Position numbers and translations under genes: made by a program. Below are positions 53,701 through 62,119 of a stretch of DNA of 64,000 nt, piece after piece. Source of the stretch: Mesorhizobium sp. Pch-S (GTDB lineage: Bacteria > Pseudomonadota > Alphaproteobacteria > Rhizobiales > Rhizobiaceae); assembly GCF_004136315.1 (NCBI RefSeq), contig NZ_CP029562.1, forward strand, positions 5,851,501 through 5,915,500, in the 5' to 3' direction. The first letter of the stretch is position 1, and each line of letters starts with the position of its first letter. The notes beneath the pieces were generated by a model. It worked only from the letters and a program-made list of their open reading frames with translations, was not told where the DNA came from and searched no databases.

Positions 53701-56700
53701 CGGAAGGTTTCTGCGTCCACAGAGATCAGGCGCACATCGTCCCTGTACTGCGATCCGATCGCAGTCACGTCGTCACCGGAGTGTGCATCGACGATCCGAA
53801 GATCGCTCCGAGCCGGATTGACGATGCGCACACCTTCCGCCTGAGCGCCGCGCAAAAGAGACATCAGCGTTGGCGATCGAGAAATCTGGTCGGCGAGACC
53901 GGCCCTGGTGACTTCCTTCATGCCGATATTCTGAGGCAGCACCTCGCCCAGCAGGGTCAGCGCTTCCTGGCGATTTGCCGCGATTTCCGTCCCGCTCAAC
54001 GGTTTTGCAGAAGGCGTTCCCCATGGCAGTCCAGTGCCTGTGCCTTGTCTCGGCCTTGGACCTGGGGCCGCCGGTGGCTGAGCGCCACCCAGCATGGGAT
54101 CTTCCGACGCACCGCGGATCCAGGGCACGACAACAGGTGCGCCACTGTCGGGGTCGCGAACCAGGATATGCGTCTTGGTTGCGGTTTCAGGAGCATCCGC
54201 AGCCAGACGAGGCCCGTCGACCGGCGGTATGTAGACCTGTTCCGGGCCTCTGGGTTCGGTCCCCAGCATGGCAGCGACAATAGCCTTCCCGTCCTTGTCC
54301 CTGAGTTCGATGGTTCGAGACGCCTTTACGGCCGTCGGCTTGTTGTGACCGAAGATGTTACCGACGATTCCGGCTTGATCCAACGCGCCTTGGAGTTCCG
54401 CGGATGGAGGCGCGTCAAGGAAGACCCAGCGCGGCTGATAACCTGGATTCTCGTTGCGCAGGGCCACGTCCTTATTGACCTGCTCCTGCAACTTTGGCGT
54501 CAAGGGTACTTCGCGCGCCTGCGCCACACCGTCGGTGGTGATCCAGCGATGATACGTTTTGACTTCGATCGCCTCGATCTCGCCTTGGCTCTTGAAGACA
54601 GGCGCGTCTACGTAGCGGCCACCTTCACCGGTAACGGGGTGCGGTCCGTTTGGATTGGCGGCAACAGGGAAATGCACTTCGCCCAGCGAACCATTGAGCT
54701 CGCGGGTATAGACCTCACCAGCCTTCCACTTCTCAGGCTGCCGCATGTTGCGGATCTGCTGCAACGAAAAGGTGGTCGGCGGCGCTGCCTCCAGTGCTTT
54801 CCTGACAGGCGCTGTCTCCGTTCCCTTCCCACCGACGGGGCCAGCCCCGTCGTCCGGCTTTCCCAGGCTACCCGGAACATGCTCCTCCGAAGCGCCACGC
54901 GTCCAGGGCAGGACATAAGCTTCGCCGGTTTCCGGATCGCGGAAGAAGATATGCGACTTGTGCATCAGGCCGGGTTCGTCGCCGCGCGCCTGCGGACCAT
55001 CCGGCGGTGGCACATAGACGCTCTCGGCACTCTTCGGCAGCGGCCCAAAACGGGTTGCCGTGATAAACTGGCCGTTCTCGTCCCTGATCTGCATCGGCCC
55101 GCTGTTGCGGCGTCCCACTTGTGAAGAGAGCAGTGTCATGAGGCCGTCGGCGACGTTCTGGCGCATGAAGCCGCCATCAACGATCGAGGCACCGAACTCG
55201 CTGCGGAACTGCGCTATAGCCGCCAGTTGATCGGGCCGCGCCGTCGTTTCCAGCTTGTCGAGAAACTGCTCGAGGGATTTCTTTGCACCCTTCGGAATGC
55301 CGGTGGCGGCACCATCGCGCGAAGGCTCGACGGCGCGCGCGATCCAGGCCGGAACGGACAGATCTGCGCTTTGCCCGTCGGCAGTCTTGAACGTTACCTG
55401 GGCGGTTTCGTTCTTCGCGATGGAGCGGGCGGCGCTGGGTGCCTTCGACTTGAACTGGACCCTGACTTCAGCGCTGTATGCGAACGCTCCCGCAGGCAAT
55501 GGCGGTGTCGAAAGCGAGGCGGTGTATCGCGTCGCCGGCGTGCCATCCGCCCCATAGAGGTTCTTGTAGATATTGCCGGCGCCCGGCATGTAGCGCGGCT
55601 GCGGTGTGCCTTCCGGCTGGAAGCGGGCCGGCAGCCACGACTTGACCGTCGACTTCACCTTGTAGGTCAGCGACGTCGCGATCTTGTCGGGATTCGTGCC
55701 GAGCACTCCCGGCAATCCGTTGCGGTCGTTGAAGATGATATCGACAAGCAGCGCCTCCGGGTTGAGGACGCGCACTTTCTCTCCGGTCAGAAGGACGATG
55801 TCTGCGCTTGGCGTCTTGCCCGGAACAGCCGAGAGCCGCAACCCGCTGGTCGTCGGTTCGTCGGCATATGAAACGGTGTTGGCAGGGTCTATCTGGCCGG
55901 CCTTGACCAGGTCGCGGATCGACTGGATGCCGTTCCCCTCCCCAATGGCGATAACGAGATCCGCGGCTTTCACAGGATCCTTGACCACGAACTGGACCTT
56001 CAGCACAGTCGAGCCGAGACCGGACTGGATCTGGTCGTAGGTCTGCTTGGAGACGACATCGCCTGGCTTGAGCGTGTCCTTGACAGGCAGCTCCGGGCGC
56101 ATCTCCACGCCCACGCGTGGAAGTGCGTCTACCGCGTCTACATGATTTGCGACGATGGGCAGCCGCAGGCCAGCCTTGGTCTCGGTCATGACGCGATCGA
56201 ACGGCAGCGCGCCCTCCAATCTGACGTGGCCGGCCTTGTTTTCGGCAGGCACACCAAAGAAATCATGCTGACCCGGTACGAGCGTAACCGCTGTTCCCTT
56301 GAGCGAAGGGGAATAGGTCATCTCGATGACAGTGCCGACCCCGTCCGGTGTCTTGCCAGCGATGGTGGCATCGAGCGGCCTAGCATCATAGCCGGCCTTG
56401 TCGTTGAAGATGCCTTCGCTCGCCTTGCCGGACAGATCGCTGGCGCGGACCGGCAGAGCCGTTTGCTCGGAAACCGGCCAGACCCCTGCCTGAAGCGCGG
56501 TGATGTTCCTGTATTCACGAGCGCGATAGGAAACGACGCCCTGCGTGCTCAACGCATCCTTGAACGGCGTGACGCTGCGCTGGCTGAAACTGTCGACGAT
56601 CGACCATCCGATGGCGCCGAAATCGGTCTTTGTACCAATCCCGAAACCAACTGCCGCTATGGTGGGTGAGCCTATGTCGAAGGCCTGCCCGGTGTTGAGG

Positions 56701-59700
56701 CGCACCCGGAATGTCACCCCGACCCGAAAGTCCGGCAGGCTCTCGCGCAGTGGCGTGCGTGCCAACTGGACACCATCCGGCCCGTAGCGTTCCGCCATTT
56801 CACGGCTCGAATAGTAGCTCTTCTCGGTTTCGTAGCGCTGCAGCAACTGCTCGTTGGTCAGGCCATCCAGATAAGCCGAAGGGGTGCGCTCGTCCTTACC
56901 GCTGGTGTAGGTGTAGCCGCTGTTGTCCCTTTCCGGCATGCCGCTGAAGGTGCGCGTCGTCGGATCCCAGACGAGACGTACGGGATCGTCGGCCACAACC
57001 GGCATGTCCGGCACGATGATGGGGTCGCTGTCGCCCGGTCTGCCAACATTCACCTTGATGGGGTTGCCGCCAGCTCGCGTTGACGTCGCGACAGGAGGCT
57101 CCCCATTGCCCGACGGATCTCCCTTGCCGCCAGTCGGCGGTGTTTGCTCCGGTCCATGTCCTGTGCCAGCCGGCAGAGCGCGCTGGCCCGTCGGATTGGT
57201 ACCTTCCGGACCATTTCGAGTGCCGAAATTGGTCCCCGATCCGCCGGGTTCTTCACCGACCACCTCGCCCTGGATGACGATTTCATCCGGGCTCGGCATG
57301 ACATATCGACCTGTCGGCCGGTAAACTCCATCCGCACCCGCCTCATAGACGTGGCGCGGCCGCGGCTCGGAGCCTGCCTCGCCCGCGGGCGGCGGAGGCG
57401 GAGTATCGGTTGGTGGTCCATCGTTGGACGAGGGGCCGTCACCGCCACGGGGGCCGGGTGCTCCCGGCATGTTGTGCACCAGCCCGCGGCCACCGAGGCC
57501 TGTACCGACGGCACCCGTCCCTATGCCCATGATGGCATTGGCGAGTTCTGCAAACGACATTTCGCCACCGTGCAGCGCCAGGTCTTCAGCAGACCGCATC
57601 AGGATCGGTACGCCGGTGGCAAGGCCGGCTGCATCGAGCCCCCAGGCGGCAGTGTTGAGCCTGCCGCCGCTCTGCATGACGCTGCTAACCTCGCCGGCGT
57701 AGGATGACTGGGATACATTTACCTTGAACTTGCCGATGCCCCAGCTGGCGTCGGCCATGCGCGTCATGCCGAAGCCACCCTTGAAAGCCTGGAACGTGGA
57801 CAAGGATGCGCCCGACTTTGCCAGGCCGATTGTTCGCAATGAACCCGCACCGACCGGCAGGAATGAAACGACGCCTGTCGCGATATTCCAGGCAGACTGG
57901 CTGTCGAACTCGCCACCCTGCAGCAGGTGTTCGCCTTCCTTGTACAAGGTCTTGCCGCCAAGGGCCGCGCCGGAAGCGATTGCGATCGGAATTGCCCACT
58001 GCCCGCCAGGAATGAAGGACACGATGGTCGCGGCGCCTGCCACGATGCCCAGGCCTATGTCGGTGGCCTTGTCCCAGAAGTCCACTTTGCGCCCGTCGGC
58101 AACCTCCAGCTCGTCGAGCGTGAATTTTCCGTCGGCGCCGAGCGACATGTCACCGCCCTTTGCCATCACCAGCTTCCCCTTGTCGCTGAAGATGCGGTTC
58201 TCGTGCTGGAATTCGTCGAAGCTGCCGTAGTATTTTCCGGAACTGTCGACGTAGCCTACCTCCTTGCCGCCGCCATCCTTGATGGCAAACAGCGCTGTCA
58301 TGGACTCCATGCCGCCATCCAGCGAGAAGATCGGCACGACCTTCACCTGGGCGTTGTCGCCGGCACGGTCACGAATTTCATCGGTAACGTTTTCGACCCC
58401 CTCGCTCGAAGGATCGAGGCCGAGCGTCTTGGCAACGGCATCCGTCAGCTCGCCGCCTTTGTATTGCTTGTATTCGCCGGTGAAACCCTTGTCGTAGAGG
58501 TTCTCGAACTGGACCTGATATCCGGCGAGTGCCTTGTCTCTATGCTCCTGGAAATATTCGTTCTTGAGTTTCGATTCACGCTCCCCCATGCCGCTGTCGT
58601 CGAGAAGCTTAGGGTGGCCGGCTGAGAAGCTGTACCAGTCGCGTGCCGCCACCATGGCGGGTCGTGCCTCAGTCTCCCATTTCTCCAGCTGGTTCTTTTC
58701 ATCCTCGGCTCTGCCGCGATCGATTTCAGCGGCGGCGACCTCCGGATGGACCCACAGCTTTTGGCCATTCATCTCGATCTGGACTGCCTTGCCACTGTCG
58801 CCGATCGCACTCGGGCCCTGCTTTCCATAGGCAGCGGCAACCTCCGGCGCGACCCAAACGTCACGGCCGTTGACCGTGATCTTTACCGGCTGCTCGCCTG
58901 GCTTCAGTGTGCCCGCGGGGGCCTCGATGGTACCACCACCGTGGTCGGTGATTGCTTTTTCGAGAGCCGTATCTGCGTTGATGAGTTTGGTTTTCGCATC
59001 TTTCAACCCGGCATCGAGCTGCCCGACCTGTGTGCCGATGATCTTGGATTTGGCGGCTTCCAACGCCGATATCGAACCCGTGCCCCCCGGTGTGCAAACC
59101 GGCGCGGAGGTCGGCGTGCTCCGGGTCGACGACATCACGTCCTGCCACTGCTTGTTCAGGGAGTTATTTCGGAAGTCGTCCCTGATGTCCTTGTTGTTGA
59201 GATCGTAAGTGAGCTGAACCTTCAGAACATTGGTGTCGTTGTTGTTCTCATCCAGGAAATTGTCGTTCTCGTAGGTGTTGACCATATAGAGCTGGCCATT
59301 TTCCTCGATGAATTCCTGTTTCAGGAGCTTGCCGGTGTAGTCACCTTCACCGTTGGTGTACCCATTCTCGTCGAAATGATGCGGATTCCTCTGCCTGGCT
59401 TGCGCGATGATCTGCTGCTTGATCGGCTCGACGCGAACGGCCAGATCCATGGCATCCTTTTGCGCAACGCCGTATTCTGCATAGGCTTCAGCCAGTGCGA
59501 CCTGGTTACCTGCCGCCTTTTGCAGCGTTTTCAAACCTTCGAGTCGGTCCGTTAGCGCCTTATGCTCCGGGCTTTCCGGTTTGGCATCTGTCAGTTTCAG
59601 CTCCAGTTCGGTCGCGCTGACCATCTGGTCGACAGTTGCCTTGTTGCCGTTGGCGGTATGCAGGCTTGACTGTATGAAAAGGTTGGAGACTTCCGAGTGC

Positions 59701-62045
59701 TTGGCTTTGGCGTCTAGATTGATCTCCATGTTGCTCGGCCCGCCCGACTGGCCGGCCGCTGGCTTGCTCGGATCGCTGATGGCCGGCAGAGTCGACTGCT
59801 TGCCAATCGCCGCAAGAAGATCCTTCTCGCCTTGCGCGTATTCGACCCTGGCCGTCGTGGCCTTTTCAAGCGCGTCGTTGGCGAGGGTCAGTCGCTCCTG
59901 CGCCTCGGCAAGCGTGCCTTTCGGGGTCGGTGCTTTCCATTCCAGGCCGTAAGGCGCCAAAGCCTTGTCGAGTGTCGACTTGGCGGCGGTCATCGCTCCC
60001 TTGTAAGCCGGGTCGAGGGCGTAGACGTCCAACTGTGCCTGGCTTTGCACGGGCTTGGCCTGGGCCTCACCAAGGCGTGCAACAGCTGCATTCTCCGCGG
60101 CGATCGCCTTGGCCACTTCCGGATCGAACCATTGCCAGCTGCCGTCGACCATGAGCGGCACCCAATTGCCGCCGGATTTGGTGGATTCTTTCGGTGGCGC
60201 ACCGAACGGGCCAACCGTCGTGGTGGAGCCGTCGAGCTGCGGCGTTGCGGGCTTTCCTCCGCCGTATGTCGCGATAGCGTCCTTTACCGCCTGTTGCTTG
60301 TTCGTGACGTCCTTGAGCAGATCCGGGCTTGCTCCGCCGAGGATGCCTTCCAGGGTGGTTTTCAGAACCGTATCTGCCTTGGCTGTCTCCGGATCCTTGC
60401 TCTTGGGATTGATCGACACAAGCAACGTGGCCAGCGCTTCCTGTGCAGTACCAACCTTGATATCCAGGTTCGCGCCGGTGGTGTTGTTGTGCAAGGTCAC
60501 GCTGCCATCGGGCTTGGTCGTCAGCGTATAGCCGTTCGCCGTGACCTCGACGGTCGTCCGGGTTCCGTTCTCGATCCTGACCTTTTCGCCGGGATGAATG
60601 AGGTTCGGATCGCGAGGATTGTCGAAAAGCTCCGGATTGGTCTTCCTCAGCTCATCCAGCGTCACGCCGTGCTGCTGTGCGATGAGAGTGAGGTTGTCCC
60701 CAGGTTTAACTTCGTAATCTATTGGTTTGCCATCATTGATCTTTTCGGTGGTCGTCTTGGTAACGCGACCATCCTTGTCGGTAACGATCTTGATCTCGGT
60801 GCCAGCCTTCGGATCGACGATGGTCGTGGTGGCTTCGCCCGTCTTGGTGTTGCGGGTGGTGTTCGTCGTCTTGCCGTTGCCGTCCACAGACGCCGTGGTT
60901 TCGGTATCGCCCTTCGTGGTGACTACCGTGCGTGTGTCGTGCTGGTAGTCGTAATAATAGGACGTTTTGTCGCCGGAATGCGGATCGACCAATTCGACTG
61001 ACTGCACGTCGCCATTGTCACTCTTCGGATCCCCGGTCTTGACCTGGTAACCGGCTCCCTGCAGCTCAGCGATCACCTGCTCTTTGGTCAGGCCCCGCTC
61101 CTTGGCGATCTGGTCGATGCTCTTGCCAGCGGCAAGATCATCCTGAATGCCCTTCGTCGTTGCCCCGCCCGGATCCTGGGTCGGCGCAAGCACGGTTTTC
61201 TTCCCGTCCGGTCCGGTCACGGTGGTGACCGGTAGCGCCGGTCCGCCCTTCGGCGTCACCGTTTCAACCGACGCCCCGTTCGGCATCGAGGTCCGCTCGG
61301 TTGTGGTGCCCGAGCCAAGATCGTCCTCGTAGCGGGTGGTGATGGCTCCCGTTTCGGAATCGTGGCTGCTGGTCTGCTTGCGTCCGAGGCCATCTCGAAG
61401 AGGCGTTTCGGTGGGAGCAGCTGACCCGTCCTGCACGGCCGCATAATAGGTGTCATGCTGATAGTCATAGTAGAGCGTGACGGTCTTCTGGTTTTTAGGG
61501 TCGCTGGTGTCCTTGATAACCGTCGTCCGGACATCGCCGTTGTTGCTCGTCGGATCGGTGACGGTGACTTCCAGGTTGTTGCCCGCCCTGATCGCCGCGA
61601 GCACCTGTTCGTTTGTCATCCCTCGTTCCGAGGCGATCTTTTCTATGCTTTTGCCCTTCTTCACGTCATCGATGATGCTGTGGGCCGTCTTGTCCGCAGC
61701 GGGGTCCTTTTCGGGCGTGCCGGTATTCAGCTTGACCGGAGCAAAGGCCAGGGTCGTTGGTTGAGTGTAGAGCGCCGGCTGAACGCCCGTGCCATTGGCC
61801 GGCGTTCCAGCGCTTGCATTGACGGGCGTCGCAGCGGGCTGCTGGAGAGCGTCAAGCTTGCCGGTGACCTGGGTAAGCTCCTGGCGCGCCGTCGCTGCCC
61901 ACTCGCGCTCACCCATCTTGTTGGCAAGCCGGATCTGTTCCCTGAGCTGGGCGGCCTGGGCTTCCAGTTGCGCGATTTGCGCAGCATTGGCTTTAGGGTC
62001 GACCCTGGGCGTGGGGTTCAGCTTCGGCAATATCGGACGAACCAC
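50706..62045 (-). CDS. giant multidomain protein (~3,779 aa): LysM, nuclease-like, HExxH peptidase-like, 54-aa repeats, TM, SH3b, LysM-like
   Basis: One uninterrupted 11.3-kb frame, no family-wide match known to me. The frame opens at a TTG (62138) inside the RpiR gene, but a GTG at 62043-62045 has GGAGGT eight bases ahead, so I start there. In order: helical segment (about 15-65); two copies of a YYDYQHDT module (115-200, 293-370); LysM (441-490); helical region with three W-x-x-PEVA units (627-1103); a hydrophobic block (1320-1400); Pro/Gly linker (1527-1565); nuclease-like fold (Asp2480, Glu2494-x-Lys2496); HELSH at 2801-2805 with Glu2867; a Rossmann-like part (2930-3040); 54-residue repeats (3082-3300); about five helices (3385-3578); SH3b (3632-3705); LysM-like end. 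No signal peptide. It lies between the two type III gene groups. Effector, toxin or wall-binding structural protein are all possible. Confidence 0.85.
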   Translation of the reverse strand: MVRPILPKLNPTPRVDPKANAAQIAQLEAQAAQLREQIRLANKMGEREWAATARQELTQVTGKLDALQQPAATPVNASAGTPANGTGVQPALYTQPTTLAFAPVKLNTGTPEKDPAADKTAHSIIDDVKKGKSIEKIASERGMTNEQVLAAIRAGNNLEVTVTDPTSNNGDVRTTVIKDTSDPKNQKTVTLYYDYQHDTYYAAVQDGSAAPTETPLRDGLGRKQTSSHDSETGAITTRYEDDLGSGTTTERTSMPNGASVETVTPKGGPALPVTTVTGPDGKKTVLAPTQDPGGATTKGIQDDLAAGKSIDQIAKERGLTKEQVIAELQGAGYQVKTGDPKSDNGDVQSVELVDPHSGDKTSYYYDYQHDTRTVVTTKGDTETTASVDGNGKTTNTTRNTKTGEATTTIVDPKAGTEIKIVTDKDGRVTKTTTEKINDGKPIDYEVKPGDNLTLIAQQHGVTLDELRKTNPELFDNPRDPNLIHPGEKVRIENGTRTTVEVTANGYTLTTKPDGSVTLHNNTTGANLDIKVGTAQEALATLLVSINPKSKDPETAKADTVLKTTLEGILGGASPDLLKDVTNKQQAVKDAIATYGGGKPATPQLDGSTTTVGPFGAPPKESTKSGGNWVPLMVDGSWQWFDPEVAKAIAAENAAVARLGEAQAKPVQSQAQLDVYALDPAYKGAMTAAKSTLDKALAPYGLEWKAPTPKGTLAEAQERLTLANDALEKATTARVEYAQGEKDLLAAIGKQSTLPAISDPSKPAAGQSGGPSNMEINLDAKAKHSEVSNLFIQSSLHTANGNKATVDQMVSATELELKLTDAKPESPEHKALTDRLEGLKTLQKAAGNQVALAEAYAEYGVAQKDAMDLAVRVEPIKQQIIAQARQRNPHHFDENGYTNGEGDYTGKLLKQEFIEENGQLYMVNTYENDNFLDENNNDTNVLKVQLTYDLNNKDIRDDFRNNSLNKQWQDVMSSTRSTPTSAPVCTPGGTGSISALEAAKSKIIGTQVGQLDAGLKDAKTKLINADTALEKAITDHGGGTIEAPAGTLKPGEQPVKITVNGRDVWVAPEVAAAYGKQGPSAIGDSGKAVQIEMNGQKLWVHPEVAAAEIDRGRAEDEKNQLEKWETEARPAMVAARDWYSFSAGHPKLLDDSGMGERESKLKNEYFQEHRDKALAGYQVQFENLYDKGFTGEYKQYKGGELTDAVAKTLGLDPSSEGVENVTDEIRDRAGDNAQVKVVPIFSLDGGMESMTALFAIKDGGGKEVGYVDSSGKYYGSFDEFQHENRIFSDKGKLVMAKGGDMSLGADGKFTLDELEVADGRKVDFWDKATDIGLGIVAGAATIVSFIPGGQWAIPIAIASGAALGGKTLYKEGEHLLQGGEFDSQSAWNIATGVVSFLPVGAGSLRTIGLAKSGASLSTFQAFKGGFGMTRMADASWGIGKFKVNVSQSSYAGEVSSVMQSGGRLNTAAWGLDAAGLATGVPILMRSAEDLALHGGEMSFAELANAIMGIGTGAVGTGLGGRGLVHNMPGAPGPRGGDGPSSNDGPPTDTPPPPPAGEAGSEPRPRHVYEAGADGVYRPTGRYVMPSPDEIVIQGEVVGEEPGGSGTNFGTRNGPEGTNPTGQRALPAGTGHGPEQTPPTGGKGDPSGNGEPPVATSTRAGGNPIKVNVGRPGDSDPIIVPDMPVVADDPVRLVWDPTTRTFSGMPERDNSGYTYTSGKDERTPSAYLDGLTNEQLLQRYETEKSYYSSREMAERYGPDGVQLARTPLRESLPDFRVGVTFRVRLNTGQAFDIGSPTIAAVGFGIGTKTDFGAIGWSIVDSFSQRSVTPFKDALSTQGVVSYRAREYRNITALQAGVWPVSEQTALPVRASDLSGKASEGIFNDKAGYDARPLDATIAGKTPDGVGTVIEMTYSPSLKGTAVTLVPGQHDFFGVPAENKAGHVRLEGALPFDRVMTETKAGLRLPIVANHVDAVDALPRVGVEMRPELPVKDTLKPGDVVSKQTYDQIQSGLGSTVLKVQFVVKDPVKAADLVIAIGEGNGIQSIRDLVKAGQIDPANTVSYADEPTTSGLRLSAVPGKTPSADIVLLTGEKVRVLNPEALLVDIIFNDRNGLPGVLGTNPDKIATSLTYKVKSTVKSWLPARFQPEGTPQPRYMPGAGNIYKNLYGADGTPATRYTASLSTPPLPAGAFAYSAEVRVQFKSKAPSAARSIAKNETAQVTFKTADGQSADLSVPAWIARAVEPSRDGAATGIPKGAKKSLEQFLDKLETTARPDQLAAIAQFRSEFGASIVDGGFMRQNVADGLMTLLSSQVGRRNSGPMQIRDENGQFITATRFGPLPKSAESVYVPPPDGPQARGDEPGLMHKSHIFFRDPETGEAYVLPWTRGASEEHVPGSLGKPDDGAGPVGGKGTETAPVRKALEAAPPTTFSLQQIRNMRQPEKWKAGEVYTRELNGSLGEVHFPVAANPNGPHPVTGEGGRYVDAPVFKSQGEIEAIEVKTYHRWITTDGVAQAREVPLTPKLQEQVNKDVALRNENPGYQPRWVFLDAPPSAELQGALDQAGIVGNIFGHNKPTAVKASRTIELRDKDGKAIVAAMLGTEPRGPEQVYIPPVDGPRLAADAPETATKTHILVRDPDSGAPVVVPWIRGASEDPMLGGAQPPAAPGPRPRQGTGTGLPWGTPSAKPLSGTEIAANRQEALTLLGEVLPQNIGMKEVTRAGLADQISRSPTLMSLLRGAQAEGVRIVNPARSDLRIVDAHSGDDVTAIGSQYRDDVRLISVDAETFRAPDADGDTVLADFVDMLAHELSHVSDVPIDLRPENFANGQAFRDAAVDAYMRPEGKAMFAQYTVADELAVNGGKPASFLSDQQNEIAADAFASYVANEISVGQAVDKMAALHRAKSPSTSDGTYEQFYGRYADTTYQQYQAAHGLEGLAPGARVLVVGYDGPVLRNTSDLNITSLSPHGRGISALRSGKAFDRIVVGTDVLPQGGSADQTMIPLKVLSDRLKPGGQVHLMGVGDQNVLNEAVAGVPGLTVTRAADETGSYFRLTKDGTGQTGQVPLHAGRPYAPAPANKGQPASSNGPLTRDGVRAVPLDQVRNLDMGDFQPAQIPWLKREQVAEFTEQQFHDMDQAGLLPYLTKSQLRGIPKSKTGFLNIAGLDAKQIPWVTKGQVGNMTGQQFVDLGIAGLTRHLIEPQVQAIKGDKIEFVDVSTLEGRQIPWFKPGQVAKFTSPQFESLGKTGLFKNLGERQVPAIPETMISSLDMAKFDPKQVPWLTGRQIPALTREQWGDFTIHHTEALTQPHIEAVTPKQFEEMSPGQFRKFTLEQFEWMGVDQTNGLSVLQLTTFRATHRKSMTPDQRVLVDGALAYARTREYQAALDTFGAMAGTSYTLWSTLPPTWSATAGAVSFGVRGLVFGAQAIFPNATAAHKPFGRFLNALGGATFIAAAPGAATGVVQGKDLIVNSTFTLGNMVYGTKSMLQSFTGRPVIRNLAEYLAGPGYVLGCAVYTVNSWPAPIATVAGAMFTFGCAEFWASAIRTDRVNSRSVPRTEADIAAAEKSDKKWAAWDRWTLGITFGVGMLLFSLDALLSEPWKAAKPAPVPDPKDTDDKTGTDGTQPDEGTDKPDPGEKEPPETFPQLVVLADDGLNLRTEPGSGATVVTVLQPGTFVEQTAKPSTDGSGKAWLPVKGYGPDGKMHSGWVSADLVTAHKDGASNGDGRINPKLEQGGYRWVEVKNGDSIRLIATTNSADVADTVVLNMDHIVSPDVIFAGDRIYLPTVAVG
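52158..52802 (-). repeat. 54-residue (162-bp) tandem protein repeat inside the giant gene
   Basis: Four consecutive units, three of exactly 54 residues and one of 53, followed by a shorter fifth. Each carries QIPW or QVPW, then xxQV/I, then T-x-x-QF/W, and most end GL-x-x-x-L. Units start at 52802, 52640, 52478 and 52316 (minus strand). DNA identity between units is modest, so the repeat is old and kept at protein level. Confidence 0.85.
54087..54311 (-). repeat. duplicated ~75-residue module, copy B (giant gene)
   Basis: Runs from IELRDKDGKAIVAAMLG to RGASEDPMLGG and contains YIPPVDGP, THILVRDPDSG and VVPWIRGASE. It matches copy A at 54862-55094 segment by segment. The nuclease-like domain lies between the two copies. 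Confidence 0.75.
54862..55094 (-). repeat. duplicated ~77-residue module, copy A (giant gene)
   Basis: Runs from MQIRDENGQFITATRFG to RGASEEHVPGSLG and contains YVPPPDGP, SHIFFRDPETG and VLPWTRGASE, each with a counterpart in copy B at 54087-54311. Confidence 0.75.
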
Positions 62046-62119
62046 GTGAACGACCTCCGCAATGTGCTCCGCCCCAAGGGGCTGGCCGAAGGTCGTCCGA
62101 TAGGCATCCCGAAAGGGTG

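Noticed and set aside
53091..55124. 677-residue plus-strand frame
   Set aside because: Antisense to the giant gene. Composition is that of a third-position GC shadow, with no domain pattern, ribosome site or membrane/signal features.
50706..62045. Reading the giant protein as a CdiA/two-partner-secreted toxin
   Set aside because: No TPS domain, no signal peptide, no CdiB-like transporter and no adjacent immunity-sized gene; the filamentous-haemagglutinin repeats are absent.
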